From NCBI RefSeq assembly GCF_039525805.1, contig NZ_BAAAHZ010000015.1: DNA of 64,000 nt. One strand, written 5' to 3'. The translations under genes were made by a program, and so were the position numbers. The stretch comes from Dietzia natronolimnaea. Its GTDB lineage: Bacteria > Actinomycetota > Actinomycetes > Mycobacteriales > Mycobacteriaceae. This document shows positions 16,292 to 24,120 of this stretch, one piece after another (position 1 is the first letter of the stretch; every line of letters begins with the position of its first letter). A model generated the notes under the pieces. That model did no database searches, had not been told where the DNA came from, and saw nothing but the letters and a program-made list of their open reading frames with translations.

Positions 16292-17287
16292 CGGGGACGG
16301 GGGCGCCTCGCCACCGCGGCCCGGCGGCGGCCCGCCGGGCATGCCCGCACCACCGGGCGGCGATCCACCGGGCCCACCGGCCCCGCCGGCGGCGTTGTCC
16401 TCCGCGGCCGCGACACCGATCGTGATCGCCACCCGGTAGCCGTCCGCCGGGGACCCGACGACCTCGGGCATCTGGGCGTCCCACCCGTCGGAGAATACGG
16501 TGTCGGACTCCAGGCTCACCCCGGCCATGTTCCGGACCGAGGCGCTGTACCCGGGATCGTGGGCGTAGACGGCGTCGGAGACGTCGGCGGGAAGGGCGAT
16601 CTGCGAGGTGAGCCGGGCGTTCTCGCCCGCGACGGCCGAGGCCAGGGTGTCGTAGACCTCGAAGTGCAGGTGCGGCCACCGGCCGGAATAGCAGGCCGGG
16701 AAGATGCTGGTGAACTCCACCCGGCCGGACTCGTCGGCGGTCTGGACTCCCCGGAGATAGTTCTGGTCGGTGACGCCCTCGCCGTAGAGGGAGTAGCGGC
16801 CCTCGCGATCGCAGTGCCAGAGGTACACCGCCATCCCGGCACCCGGTGCGCAGTCTCGGGTGAGGTCCTGCAGGTCGACGGTCAGGCGCATGGGGACACC
16901 CTCCGCGGTACCGGTCATGCCCCCGAAGCTCGAGGTGATGTCCGAGCGGTGCACACCGGATTCGATCAGCACGTTGGGCCCGTTGGAACCGTCTCCCGGG
17001 TAGGGGCCGGCGGTCTCCCCCGGCGCGGCCTCGACGCACTCGCCCACCGACGCCCCGGACGAGCCGTCGGACGCCGTCGTGGTGGCCCCGGCGGTGGTGT
17101 CTGCCCGGGTCGGGTCCGTCGCACACCCCACCGTCAGGCCCACCGCCCCCACCCCGGCGGCGCCGAGGATCCCGCGGAGCGCCGCGCGCCGGCTCATCAC
17201 GGCCAGATCGTGACCGAGGCCCAGATCGTGCTCGTGCACCGCAGGGTCGGGGGTGTCGACCGCGCGGGATCGTCGGTAGGTGAACAT
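16289..17287 (-). CDS. Exported intradiol ring-cleavage dioxygenase-like lipoprotein
   Basis: A 332-residue protein. Its N-terminus has EHDLGLGHDLAVMSRRAALRGILGAAG and a Cys in LTVGC, a pattern (His/Asp-rich lead, twin Arg, lipobox) typical of secreted intradiol dioxygenase relatives in actinobacteria. The domain core has the iron-ligand regions YLWHCDREGRYSLYGEG and FTSIFPACYSGRWPHLHFEVY. Cytoplasmic catechol dioxygenases use the same fold, but the substrate of exported members is unknown. The C-terminal 35 residues are a low-complexity Gly/Pro tail. The upstream 160 nt face the PBP gene and hold no obvious motif. Confidence 0.85.
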   Translation of the reverse strand: MFTYRRSRAVDTPDPAVHEHDLGLGHDLAVMSRRAALRGILGAAGVGAVGLTVGCATDPTRADTTAGATTTASDGSSGASVGECVEAAPGETAGPYPGDGSNGPNVLIESGVHRSDITSSFGGMTGTAEGVPMRLTVDLQDLTRDCAPGAGMAVYLWHCDREGRYSLYGEGVTDQNYLRGVQTADESGRVEFTSIFPACYSGRWPHLHFEVYDTLASAVAGENARLTSQIALPADVSDAVYAHDPGYSASVRNMAGVSLESDTVFSDGWDAQMPEVVGSPADGYRVAITIGVAAAEDNAAGGAGGPGGSPPGGAGMPGGPPPGRGGEAPPSP

Positions 17288-17453
17288 CGGGGCCTCCGGG
17301 GTGTGGTGCGCCGGCTCCTGCCGGCGGGACTGGTGAGGACGCTAGGGGTCGATGCCGGGAACCCGCTGCGGGTCCGCTGGGAGTTCCCTGTACGCCGGGT
17401 GATCGTCCGGTCGGTCCGGTGCGGAGGGGCGGGGTTTCTGGTTTCGTGGGGTG

Positions 17454-19403
17454 ATGACGCCCACGACACCGCGCCGCCCCTGCCCCAGCAGCGCCCGCCG
17501 CCGACCCCGCCCCGTCGCCGGACTCGTCGCGGCGGCCCTGACGGTGGCCCTGACCGGTACCGGGTGCGCGGCGTTGACCGGTGACACCGGCACCGATGAA
17601 CTCCAGCAGTTCCTCTCGGCGCTGAGCGGCGGCGACCTCGCGGGGGCGGCCGCGCTCACCACCGATCCGGTGGCGGCGCAGGAGACCCTCGAGGCCAACG
17701 TGCTGGCGATGGGATTCACGCCGACCCTTTCCGCCGGGACCCCGGACGGGGACCGACGCCCGGACCGCGACCCCGTGAGGGTCGAGATCACCTGGGACAT
17801 GGGGACGGCCGGAGACGACGAGCCCGACAACGACGAGGCCGACGACGACGAAACCGGCTCCGACCCGGCCGGCGGGACCCCCGGCACGGAAGGCGCCGCC
17901 CGCATCGTCACGACCACCGGCGAGGCGCGGACCACCAGGGTCGGCGAGGACTGGAAGGTCGAGTGGGCGCCGACGATCCTCGACACCCGCCTCGAGCCGG
18001 GGGGCACCCTGGCCTTCTCCGAGATCCTGGACTACGACACCTCGGTCCTCGACCGCACGGGCGAACCGCTGCTGCAGTGGACTCCGGTGACCGCGGTGAC
18101 CCTGGCGCCGGGGGCGGTGGAGTCGGCCGACGCTGTCGCGGCGCTGGTGAACCCCGTGGTGCCGACGATCACCGGGCAGACGATCCGCGAGGGCATGGCG
18201 GAGGCGGGGGACCAGCCGTACCAGATCGTCGCGCTCCGCCCGTCCGACATCGACCCGATCCGCGAGCAGCTCGCCGCCGTCCCGGGGGTGAGCCTGCCCG
18301 AGCAGGGCCAACTCATCCGCACCGACCGGGACCTCGACTCCCCCGCTCTCACCGGGTTGCCCGACGCCTGGACCGAGGCGCTGCAGGAGGAGGGCGGCTG
18401 GACCGCGGAGATCGTCAATCCCGACGCGGAACCGATCGAGCTCGGCAGCGCCCCGGTGGGCCAGGTCGACGACCTCGTTTCCACGCTGCAGATCTCGATG
18501 CAGCGGGCCGCCCAGCAGGCGGTGGACTCCTCCGCCCTGGGCGCCTCGATCGTGGCGATCCAGCCCTCGACGGGCGGAATCCTGGCCGTGGCACAGAACT
18601 CCGCCGCCGACCGGCAGGGGCCGGTGTCCATGCAGGGCCGCTTCCCGCCGGGGTCGACGTTCAAGATCGTCACCACGGCCGCGGCGCTCGAGGCCGGCGT
18701 CGTGGGCCCGGACGAGGTCGTGCCCTGCCCGGCCTCGGTCACCGTGTCGGGGCGCACGATCCCCAACGACGACGACTTCGAGCTCGGCCCGGTGCCGCTG
18801 GAGACCGCCTTCGCCCGGTCGTGCAACACCAGCCAGGCCGTCATCAGCGACCGGCTGACGCCGGAGGCCATGAAGGACACGGCCGCGAAGCTCGGCCTGG
18901 GCGTCGGGTTCTTCGCCCCCGGCCTCGGAGCGGACACCTTCACCGGGTCCGTGCCCGTCACCGAGCAGGGCCCGGCCCGCGTGGAAGCGGCGATCGGGCA
19001 GGGCGAGGTGTTGGCCAGCCCGTTCGGGATGGCGGTCATGACGGCCTCGCTGGCAAACGGCGGGCGGATGATCCTGCCGCACGTCGTCGACGGGATGACC
19101 GGCGACGCCAACGACGCACCGGAACCGCTCGACCCCGGAGTCGTCGACACCCTGCGCCGGTACATGGAGCAGACCGTCCGATCGGGCACCGCGACGGCCG
19201 CCAATTCGATCCCCGGACTCGGGGGCAAGACCGGCACGGCCGAGGTCGGCACCGGTCCCGCCCACGGCTGGTTCGTCGGTTCCACCGGGGACATCGCCCT
19301 CGCGGTGCTCATCGAGGGAGCCGACTCCTCGGGGCCCGCGGTGTCGATGGCCGCCGGGTTCCTCGGCGCCGCAGGACAGCCCGCACCCCTCGCGCGCGGG
19401 TGA
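17454..19403 (+). CDS. Penicillin-binding protein, lipoprotein transpeptidase with NTF2-like domain
   Basis: A 649-residue class B PBP. The signal ends in a lipobox (GTGC). An NTF2-like MecA_N domain (about 45-170) with an acidic Asp-rich insert comes next, then the PBP dimerisation domain and the transpeptidase domain with SxxK (GSTFK), SCN (SxN) and KTG (GGKTGTAEVG). It cross-links peptidoglycan in the periplasm and resembles mycobacterial PBP-lipo (Rv2864c type). A GTG directly precedes the ATG and could be the start. The gene ends 17 nt before the next promoter. Confidence 0.9.
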   Translation: MTPTTPRRPCPSSARRRPRPVAGLVAAALTVALTGTGCAALTGDTGTDELQQFLSALSGGDLAGAAALTTDPVAAQETLEANVLAMGFTPTLSAGTPDGDRRPDRDPVRVEITWDMGTAGDDEPDNDEADDDETGSDPAGGTPGTEGAARIVTTTGEARTTRVGEDWKVEWAPTILDTRLEPGGTLAFSEILDYDTSVLDRTGEPLLQWTPVTAVTLAPGAVESADAVAALVNPVVPTITGQTIREGMAEAGDQPYQIVALRPSDIDPIREQLAAVPGVSLPEQGQLIRTDRDLDSPALTGLPDAWTEALQEEGGWTAEIVNPDAEPIELGSAPVGQVDDLVSTLQISMQRAAQQAVDSSALGASIVAIQPSTGGILAVAQNSAADRQGPVSMQGRFPPGSTFKIVTTAAALEAGVVGPDEVVPCPASVTVSGRTIPNDDDFELGPVPLETAFARSCNTSQAVISDRLTPEAMKDTAAKLGLGVGFFAPGLGADTFTGSVPVTEQGPARVEAAIGQGEVLASPFGMAVMTASLANGGRMILPHVVDGMTGDANDAPEPLDPGVVDTLRRYMEQTVRSGTATAANSIPGLGGKTGTAEVGTGPAHGWFVGSTGDIALAVLIEGADSSGPAVSMAAGFLGAAGQPAPLARG

Positions 19404-19408
19404 GACGG

Positions 19409-19414
19409 TAGTTT
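19409..19414 (+). promoter_or_regulatory. -10 box for leaderless SDR transcript
   Basis: TAGTTT ends 6 nt before the ATG at 19421, and there is no ribosome-binding site. Confidence 0.45.
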
Positions 19415-19420
19415 CGCGTC

Positions 19421-20305
19421 ATGCGTCTCCCCCGCCTCCCGCTGTCCGACCTCCCCGTCCCCGGCCTCGCCCGGTTGCCGTTCGTCTCCTCCCCCTCCCC
19501 CGCGGACACCAACCGCCGGGTGCTGGTCACCGGCGGGGCGTCGGGTCTCGGTCTGGCGTTGGTCACGGCGTTCCTCGAGCGCGGCGACCGCGTGATGGTC
19601 GCGGACCTCGCGGCCACCGACGACCGGCCCGCCTCGGTCCCCGGGGATGCGCGCTATCTGCGTCTGGACGTGCGTTCCGAGGAGGAATGGCAGGCGGCGC
19701 GCGCGGAGATCGAGCAGATCTGGGGCGGCATCGACGTGCTGGTCAACAACGCGGGCATCGCCCAGGGCGGCCGCATCGAGTACCTCACCGAGGAGGACTG
19801 GCGGCTCATCACGGACATCAACCTGCTGGGTGTGGCGCGGGGCTGCCGCACCTTCGTGCCGATGCTCAAGGCGCAGGGCCACGGGCACCTGGTCAACACG
19901 GCGTCTCTCGCCGGGCTCGTACACCCGCCGACCATGGCCTCCTACACGGCGGTCAAGGCGGCCGTGGTGGCGATCTCCGAGACCCTGCGGTGGGAGCTGG
20001 AGCCGTTCGGGATCGACGTGTCCGTGCTGTGCCCGTCGTTCTTCCGCACCAACCTGGCCTCGAGCCTCAACTCCTCGGACCCCGCCGCGAGCGGATTCGC
20101 GAGCAAGCTCATCGACCGCTCCGAGCGCGGCGCGAACGAGATCGCCGCCGAGGTGATGACCGGTCTGGACGCCAAGGAGTTCCTGATCCTGCCCGACCCG
20201 GACGCCCGCAAGGCCTACCGCGGCAAGCGGTTCATGCCCGCCGCGTACGCCAGGACCATGCTCGGGATGGGGCAGAAGTTCGCCCGCGCCACCAGCGGGG
20301 GCTGA
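19421..20305 (+). CDS. Short-chain dehydrogenase/reductase
   Basis: A 294-residue classical SDR. It shows the cofactor loop TGGASGLGLALV, NNAG (VLVNNAGIAQGG), catalytic Ser in VNTASLAG and Tyr-x3-Lys as YTAVK. About 27 extra N-terminal residues (Pro/Leu-rich) precede the Rossmann fold. The C-terminal KAYRGKRFMPAAYARTMLGMG is seen in actinobacterial SDRs of lipid or steroid metabolism. The substrate is not identifiable. An acyl-CoA dehydrogenase follows on the same strand, from its own promoter. Confidence 0.85.
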   Translation: MRLPRLPLSDLPVPGLARLPFVSSPSPADTNRRVLVTGGASGLGLALVTAFLERGDRVMVADLAATDDRPASVPGDARYLRLDVRSEEEWQAARAEIEQIWGGIDVLVNNAGIAQGGRIEYLTEEDWRLITDINLLGVARGCRTFVPMLKAQGHGHLVNTASLAGLVHPPTMASYTAVKAAVVAISETLRWELEPFGIDVSVLCPSFFRTNLASSLNSSDPAASGFASKLIDRSERGANEIAAEVMTGLDAKEFLILPDPDARKAYRGKRFMPAAYARTMLGMGQKFARATSGG

Positions 20306-20373
20306 CGGTCCCGCGGGCCGCCCGTCCCGGTTCCGCCGGGCACGGCCCGAGTCGGCACCGCGCCCGGGGCAAG

Positions 20374-20379
20374 TACCCT
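20374..20379 (+). promoter_or_regulatory. -10 box for leaderless acyl-CoA dehydrogenase transcript
   Basis: TACCCT ends 7 nt before the ATG at 20387; the same hexamer precedes the DNA glycosylase and cysE genes. Confidence 0.5.
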
Positions 20380-20386
20380 GCGGGGC

Positions 20387-22213
20387 ATGACTCCCTCGCT
20401 CCCCCTCCCCTCCACAGTGATGTCCCGCGCCGATCTCGACTTCCTGCTCCACGACTGGCTGCGGGTGTCCGAGCTGTGCGGGCGTGAGCGGTACGCGGAC
20501 CACTCCCGCGAGACCATCGACGCCGTGGTGGACCTGTCGGCCGAGCTCGCCGAGAAGTACTTCGCCCCGCACAACCGCAAGGCGGACCTCAACGAGCCCA
20601 GGCTCGTGGGCGAGGAGGTCGAGCTCATCCCGGAGATCGCCGAGGCGCTGCGCCGCTTCGCCGACGCCGACCTGGTGGGCGCCGCGATGGACGAGCGGGT
20701 GGGCGGGATGCAACTGCCCTACACCGCCTACCTGGCGTGCATGGCGTGGTTCTACGCGGCCAACGTCGCCACCGCGGCGTACCCGCTGCTCACCACCGGC
20801 AACGCCAACCTGTTGATCGAGCACGGCTCGGACGAGCAGATCGAGCGCTACGTCAAGCCGATGGTCGAGGGCCGGTTCACCGGCACCATGTGCCTGTCCG
20901 AGCCGCAGGCCGGCTCCAACCTCGCCGACATCACCACCCGCGCCGAGCCGCAGGACGACGGGACCTACCGGCTGTTCGGGCAGAAGATGTGGATCTCCGG
21001 CGGCGAACACACGATGTCCGAGAACATCGTGCACCTCGTACTGGCCAAGGTGCCCGGTTCGCCGGCCGGTACCCGCGGCATCAGCCTGTTCGTGGTGCCG
21101 AAGTTCCTGGTCGACGAGGACGGTTCGATCGGGGAGCGCAACGACATCGTGATCACCGGCCTCAACCACAAGATGGGCTTCCGCGGCACGGTCAACACCA
21201 TGCCCACCCTCGGCCAGGGCATGCACACCCCCGGCGGCCGACCGGGTGCGGTGGGTTACCTGGTGGGCGAGGAGAACACCGGCCTCAAGAAGATGTTCAC
21301 CATGATGAACGAGGCCCGGCTCGGCGTGGGTCTGGGCGCCACGGCCCTCGGGTACACCGGGTACCTCAAGTCGCTCGACTACGCGCGCAACCGCCCTCAG
21401 GGGCGGACCGTCGGTGCCGATCCCTCCTCGCCGCAGGTCATGCTCACCGGGCACGCCGACGTGCGGCGGATGTTGCTGGCCCAGAAGTCCTACGTGGAGG
21501 GCGCCCTGGCGCTGGGGCTGTTCTGCGCGAGGCTCGTCGACGACGAGAAGACCGGATCCCCGGAGGAGGCCGCAGCCGCCTCCACCCTTCTCAACGTACT
21601 CACCCCGATCGCCAAGTCGTGGCCGTCGCAGTGGTGCCTCAAGGCCAACGAACTCTCGGTACAGGTACTGGGCGGGGCCGGGTACACGATCGACTACGAC
21701 GTCGAGCAGCACTACCGCGACAACCGCCTCAACCCGATCCACGAGGGCACGCACGGGATCCAGGCCCAGGATCTGCTCGGGCGCAAGGTCCTCGCCGGGG
21801 GTGGTGCCGGACTGGCCGCACTGAGCGAGCGCATCGCCGCCACCTGCGACCGGGCGGATGCGGCAGGCGGCCCGGCCGAGGAGTTCGCCGCGCTGCTCCG
21901 ACCTCGGGTGACGCGCCTGATCGAGGTGACCACCGCACTCGCCGGGCTCGGGGCGACCGACCCGGAGGCGTTCCTGGCCGACGCCACCGAGTACCTCGAG
22001 GCCGCCGGTCACATCGTGATCGCCTGGATCTGGCTCGAGCAGGTCCTCGCCCTGGAAGGTCGGATCGACGACGACGCCGACGGGTTCGCCGCCGGGAAGC
22101 GGCAGGCCGCGGCGTACTTCCTGCGGCGCGAGCTGCCCGTCGTGGACGCGAAGTTCGACCTGCTGGCCTCGGGCGACCGCACCACCCTGGACATGCGCGA
22201 CGACTGGTTCTGA
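20387..22213 (+). CDS. Acyl-CoA dehydrogenase, long FadE form
   Basis: A 608-residue flavoenzyme, the same length as the FadE5-like protein but a different branch. Visible parts are MCLSEPQAGSNLADITTRAEP (substrate/FAD loop), QKMWISGGEHTMSENIVHLVLAKV, GITGLNHKMGFRGT-type middle strand, QVLGGAGYTIDYDVEQHYRDNRLNPIHEGTHGIQAQDLLGRK (flavin contacts and catalytic Glu region). The alternative ATG at 20420 is less likely given the leaderless promoter. The chain length handled cannot be told from sequence. It ends at a strong bidirectional terminator. Confidence 0.88.
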   Translation: MTPSLPLPSTVMSRADLDFLLHDWLRVSELCGRERYADHSRETIDAVVDLSAELAEKYFAPHNRKADLNEPRLVGEEVELIPEIAEALRRFADADLVGAAMDERVGGMQLPYTAYLACMAWFYAANVATAAYPLLTTGNANLLIEHGSDEQIERYVKPMVEGRFTGTMCLSEPQAGSNLADITTRAEPQDDGTYRLFGQKMWISGGEHTMSENIVHLVLAKVPGSPAGTRGISLFVVPKFLVDEDGSIGERNDIVITGLNHKMGFRGTVNTMPTLGQGMHTPGGRPGAVGYLVGEENTGLKKMFTMMNEARLGVGLGATALGYTGYLKSLDYARNRPQGRTVGADPSSPQVMLTGHADVRRMLLAQKSYVEGALALGLFCARLVDDEKTGSPEEAAAASTLLNVLTPIAKSWPSQWCLKANELSVQVLGGAGYTIDYDVEQHYRDNRLNPIHEGTHGIQAQDLLGRKVLAGGGAGLAALSERIAATCDRADAAGGPAEEFAALLRPRVTRLIEVTTALAGLGATDPEAFLADATEYLEAAGHIVIAWIWLEQVLALEGRIDDDADGFAAGKRQAAAYFLRRELPVVDAKFDLLASGDRTTLDMRDDWF

Positions 22214-22219
22214 CCGACG

Positions 22220-22244
22220 GGACCGCCCGCCGAGCGGGCGGTCC
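22220..22244. terminator. Bidirectional terminator hairpin
   Basis: GGACCGCCCGC and GCGGGCGGTCC form a perfect 11-bp stem with a CGA loop, filling the 31-nt gap between the convergent acyl-CoA dehydrogenase and SRPBCC genes. Confidence 0.8.
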
Positions 22245-22703
22245 TCAGCGGGCGGTGGACGACGCGAGCACGCCGTCCAACTCCTCGAACGCCTCGGTCC
22301 AGCCGTCGTAGACGCCGTGTTCGGTACCTCGGTCGTCGGGGTGCCGGGCCATGTGGAAGGTCATCAGGGTGCGCCCCTCGCCCGCCTCGGCGAGGTCGAC
22401 GGTGATGACGGGGACCTCGTCCCCGCGCTCGTCGTCCGGGCTGCCCCAGGTGAACCGGAGCCGGTCGGGCTCGCGGACCTCGAGGTATTCGCCGGTGGCC
22501 GGCCACTCGCCGCCGTCCGGGTCGATCATGAGGTAGGCGTAGCTGCCACCCACGCGGAGATCGATCGAGACGCTTTCGGCAGGGGTCGTGACCTCGTGCG
22601 GGTGCCACCAGCGAGCGGCCAGTGTCGGATCCGTCCACGCGCGCCAGAGGGTCTCGCGCGGGGCGTCGAATGTGCGGGTGATGGTGAATTCCGGGACGGA
22701 CAT
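22245..22703 (-). CDS. SRPBCC (AHSA1-type) domain protein
   Basis: A 152-residue START/Bet v1-like fold protein. It begins EFTITRTFDAPRETLWRAWTDPTLAARWWHP and has YLEVREPDRLRFTW and a C-terminal GWTEAFEELDGVL helix, the hallmarks of AHSA1-domain proteins. It overlaps in function with the ArsR gene just upstream: the start (22703) lies 8 nt from the ArsR stop, with AAGGAG in the ArsR end as its ribosome-binding site. ArsR-SRPBCC pairs are common in actinobacteria; the ligand is unknown. Confidence 0.88.
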   Translation of the reverse strand: MSVPEFTITRTFDAPRETLWRAWTDPTLAARWWHPHEVTTPAESVSIDLRVGGSYAYLMIDPDGGEWPATGEYLEVREPDRLRFTWGSPDDERGDEVPVITVDLAEAGEGRTLMTFHMARHPDDRGTEHGVYDGWTEAFEELDGVLASSTAR

Positions 22704-22710
22704 GATGTCG

Positions 22711-23097
22711 TCACTCCTTCGATCGAGGCGTGCGACCTCGATCCGTGGGGTCGGCGTGCCCGGGCCGGATGTCGGTGAGCACGTCGTCGAGTCGGTCGAA
22801 CTTCTGCTGCCACAGCGCGCGGTTGCGCTCGACCCAGGCCGTGGCGGCGTCCAGCGGTTCCGGCCGGAGCGTGCACACCCGCCACTGGGCGCGCGTGCTT
22901 CGCTCGATGAGACCGGAGGTCTCCAACACCCGGAGGTGTTGCGAGATGGCGGGTGCACTGATGTCGAACGGTTCCGACAACTCGCCCACAGTGGCCGGCC
23001 CGGCGCTGAGGCGCTCGAGGATCCCGCGACGCGTGGGATCGGCGAGCGCCTGGAACACCCGGGACAGCGGATCACCGGCCTGCTTCAATTCACTCAA
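22711..23097 (-). CDS. ArsR-family transcriptional repressor
   Basis: A 128-residue winged-helix protein: FQALADPTRRGILERLSAGPATVGELSEPFDISAPAISQHLRVLETSGLIERSTRAQWRVCTL is the full HTH. No metal-binding ELCVC-type motif is seen, so it probably senses something other than arsenic. The start codon is TTG: either the one at 23097, or the one three codons on at 23088, which has AAGGA at 9-nt spacing and is favoured by that. A perfect 14-bp palindrome upstream is the likely autoregulatory site. It forms an operon with the SRPBCC gene. Confidence 0.85.
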   Translation of the reverse strand: MSELKQAGDPLSRVFQALADPTRRGILERLSAGPATVGELSEPFDISAPAISQHLRVLETSGLIERSTRAQWRVCTLRPEPLDAATAWVERNRALWQQKFDRLDDVLTDIRPGHADPTDRGRTPRSKE

Positions 23098-23111
23098 TCC
23101 TTAATTAGGCG

Positions 23112-23125
23112 ATGACTTAAGTCAT
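23112..23125. promoter_or_regulatory. Perfect palindrome upstream of arsR-type gene, probable operator
   Basis: ATGACTTAAGTCAT is a perfect 14-bp palindrome in an AT-rich patch 15-28 nt upstream of the ArsR-family start, the position expected for repressor binding over the promoter. Confidence 0.65.
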
Positions 23126-23230
23126 GCACCGTGACGCGCCAATGTCAACCCCTCGTCCACGATCACCGCCGGCCGGAACCCTCTCGCGGCGCGGGTGCCG
23201 GTGGTCCGGCCGCGGGACCCGACGACACGA

Positions 23231-23270
23231 CGAGGCCCGGGCCGACGCTCTCGCGTCGACCCGGGCCTCG
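23231..23270 (-). terminator. Terminator hairpin of the fasciclin gene
   Basis: CGAGGCCCGGG pairs with CCCGGGCCTCG (11 bp). After one mismatch the stem continues as CGACGC/GCGTCG with a TCTC loop, giving about 17 bp. It lies 50 nt after the fasciclin gene stop on the minus strand; no gene is seen in 23126-23319. Confidence 0.8.
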
Positions 23271-23319
23271 GTGCTGCCGGAACACTCAGGAGGTCAGGGC
23301 CTCCCGGGGTCCAGTGGGA

Positions 23320-23988
23320 TCACTCCTCGGGAACCATGACCTCATCGATGAGGTAGACCGTGGCGTTGGCGGTCTGGACGCCACCACAGATCACGTTGGC
23401 ACCGTTGACGGTGAGCTCGTCACCGGAGCCCATGACCTCGACGTCCGCGCCGTTCAGCGTGGTCTGCATGCCCTCGATCTCGTCAGGGGTGATCTGTCCC
23501 TCGACAACGTGGTAGGTCAGGATGCTGGTGAGCAGCTCGGGATCGGTCTGCAGCGCCTCCATCGTGGCGTCGTCGACCTGTGCGAACGCGTCGTCGACCG
23601 GCGCGAACACGGTGTACTCACCGTTGTTGAGCGTGTCGACCAGGTCGACCTCCGGGTTCACCCCGCCCGACACGGCGGCCGTGAGGGTGGTGAGCAGCGG
23701 GTTGTTGGAGGCGGCGGTGGCGACCGGCTCCATGGCCATGCCGTCGACCGAGCCCGGTCCGTCCGGGTTCGCCTCGGCGTAGTCCGCACACCCGGGACCG
23801 ACCAGCATGCCGGCCGGCTCCGCCATGGGAGAGGTCTCTTCGGTGGTCATCTCGGAGGTCATGGGGGCGGACGTGGTGCCCTCGGCCTCCATGCCGCCTT
23901 CGTCGTCCGCGCAGCCGGCCAAGACGAGGCCGCTCACGGCAGCCGCCGCCGCGATCGATGCCATACGGCGGGAGATCGTGATGCTCAT
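23320..23988 (-). CDS. Fasciclin (FAS1) domain lipoprotein, MPT70/MPT83-like
   Basis: A 222-residue exported protein. The signal MSITISRRMASIAAAAAVSG ends in a lipobox with LVLAGC, then a Thr/Ser/Glu-rich spacer and a FAS1 domain (about 85-222) with NPLLTTLTAAVSGG, NNGEYTVFAPVDDAFAQVD, LTYHVVEGQI and VNGANVICGGVQTANATVYLIDEVMVP. The mycobacterial counterparts MPT70/MPB70 and MPT83 are SigK targets, and here a SigK-type promoter lies upstream with sigK across the intergenic region. The ATG has AAAGGACC 6-7 nt upstream. The cell-surface role (adhesion or matrix binding) is inferred from the fold. Confidence 0.92.
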   Translation of the reverse strand: MSITISRRMASIAAAAAVSGLVLAGCADDEGGMEAEGTTSAPMTSEMTTEETSPMAEPAGMLVGPGCADYAEANPDGPGSVDGMAMEPVATAASNNPLLTTLTAAVSGGVNPEVDLVDTLNNGEYTVFAPVDDAFAQVDDATMEALQTDPELLTSILTYHVVEGQITPDEIEGMQTTLNGADVEVMGSGDELTVNGANVICGGVQTANATVYLIDEVMVPEE

Positions 23989-24033
23989 TGTGTTGGTCCT
24001 TTCAACAGAGCCTTGCGTGCTGGGTCAAGGGTT

Positions 24034-24060
24034 CTTCGGCACTGCTGTCGAGCCGGATGG
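24034..24060 (-). promoter_or_regulatory. SigK-type promoter of the fasciclin gene
   Basis: On the minus strand CCATCC (24060-24055) and CCGAAG (24039-24034) are 15 nt apart. The mycobacterial SigK consensus, as I recall it, is CCATCC followed at 16-19 nt by CCGAAT. Transcription would start about 39 nt upstream of the fasciclin ATG. Confidence 0.7.
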
Positions 24061-24086
24061 GTGACCCCCGGAACATTTCTTTCGAA

Positions 24087-24113
24087 CCGTCCGGCGGGGC
24101 CTGTGCTCCGAAC
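24087..24113 (+). promoter_or_regulatory. SigK-type promoter of the molybdoenzyme-sigK-rskA operon
   Basis: CCGTCC (24087-24092) and CCGAAC (24108-24113) are 15 nt apart, the same spacing as the divergent promoter on the other strand. The box ends 7 nt before a GTG at 24121, predicting a leaderless transcript, and would put sigK under its own control. Confidence 0.65.
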
Positions 24114-24120
24114 TCCTGAT

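Noticed and set aside
18032..22012. A 1326-codon minus-strand open frame across PBP, SDR and acyl-CoA dehydrogenase genes
   Set aside because: It runs antisense to three clearly recognisable proteins and has low-complexity content; a high-GC artefact.
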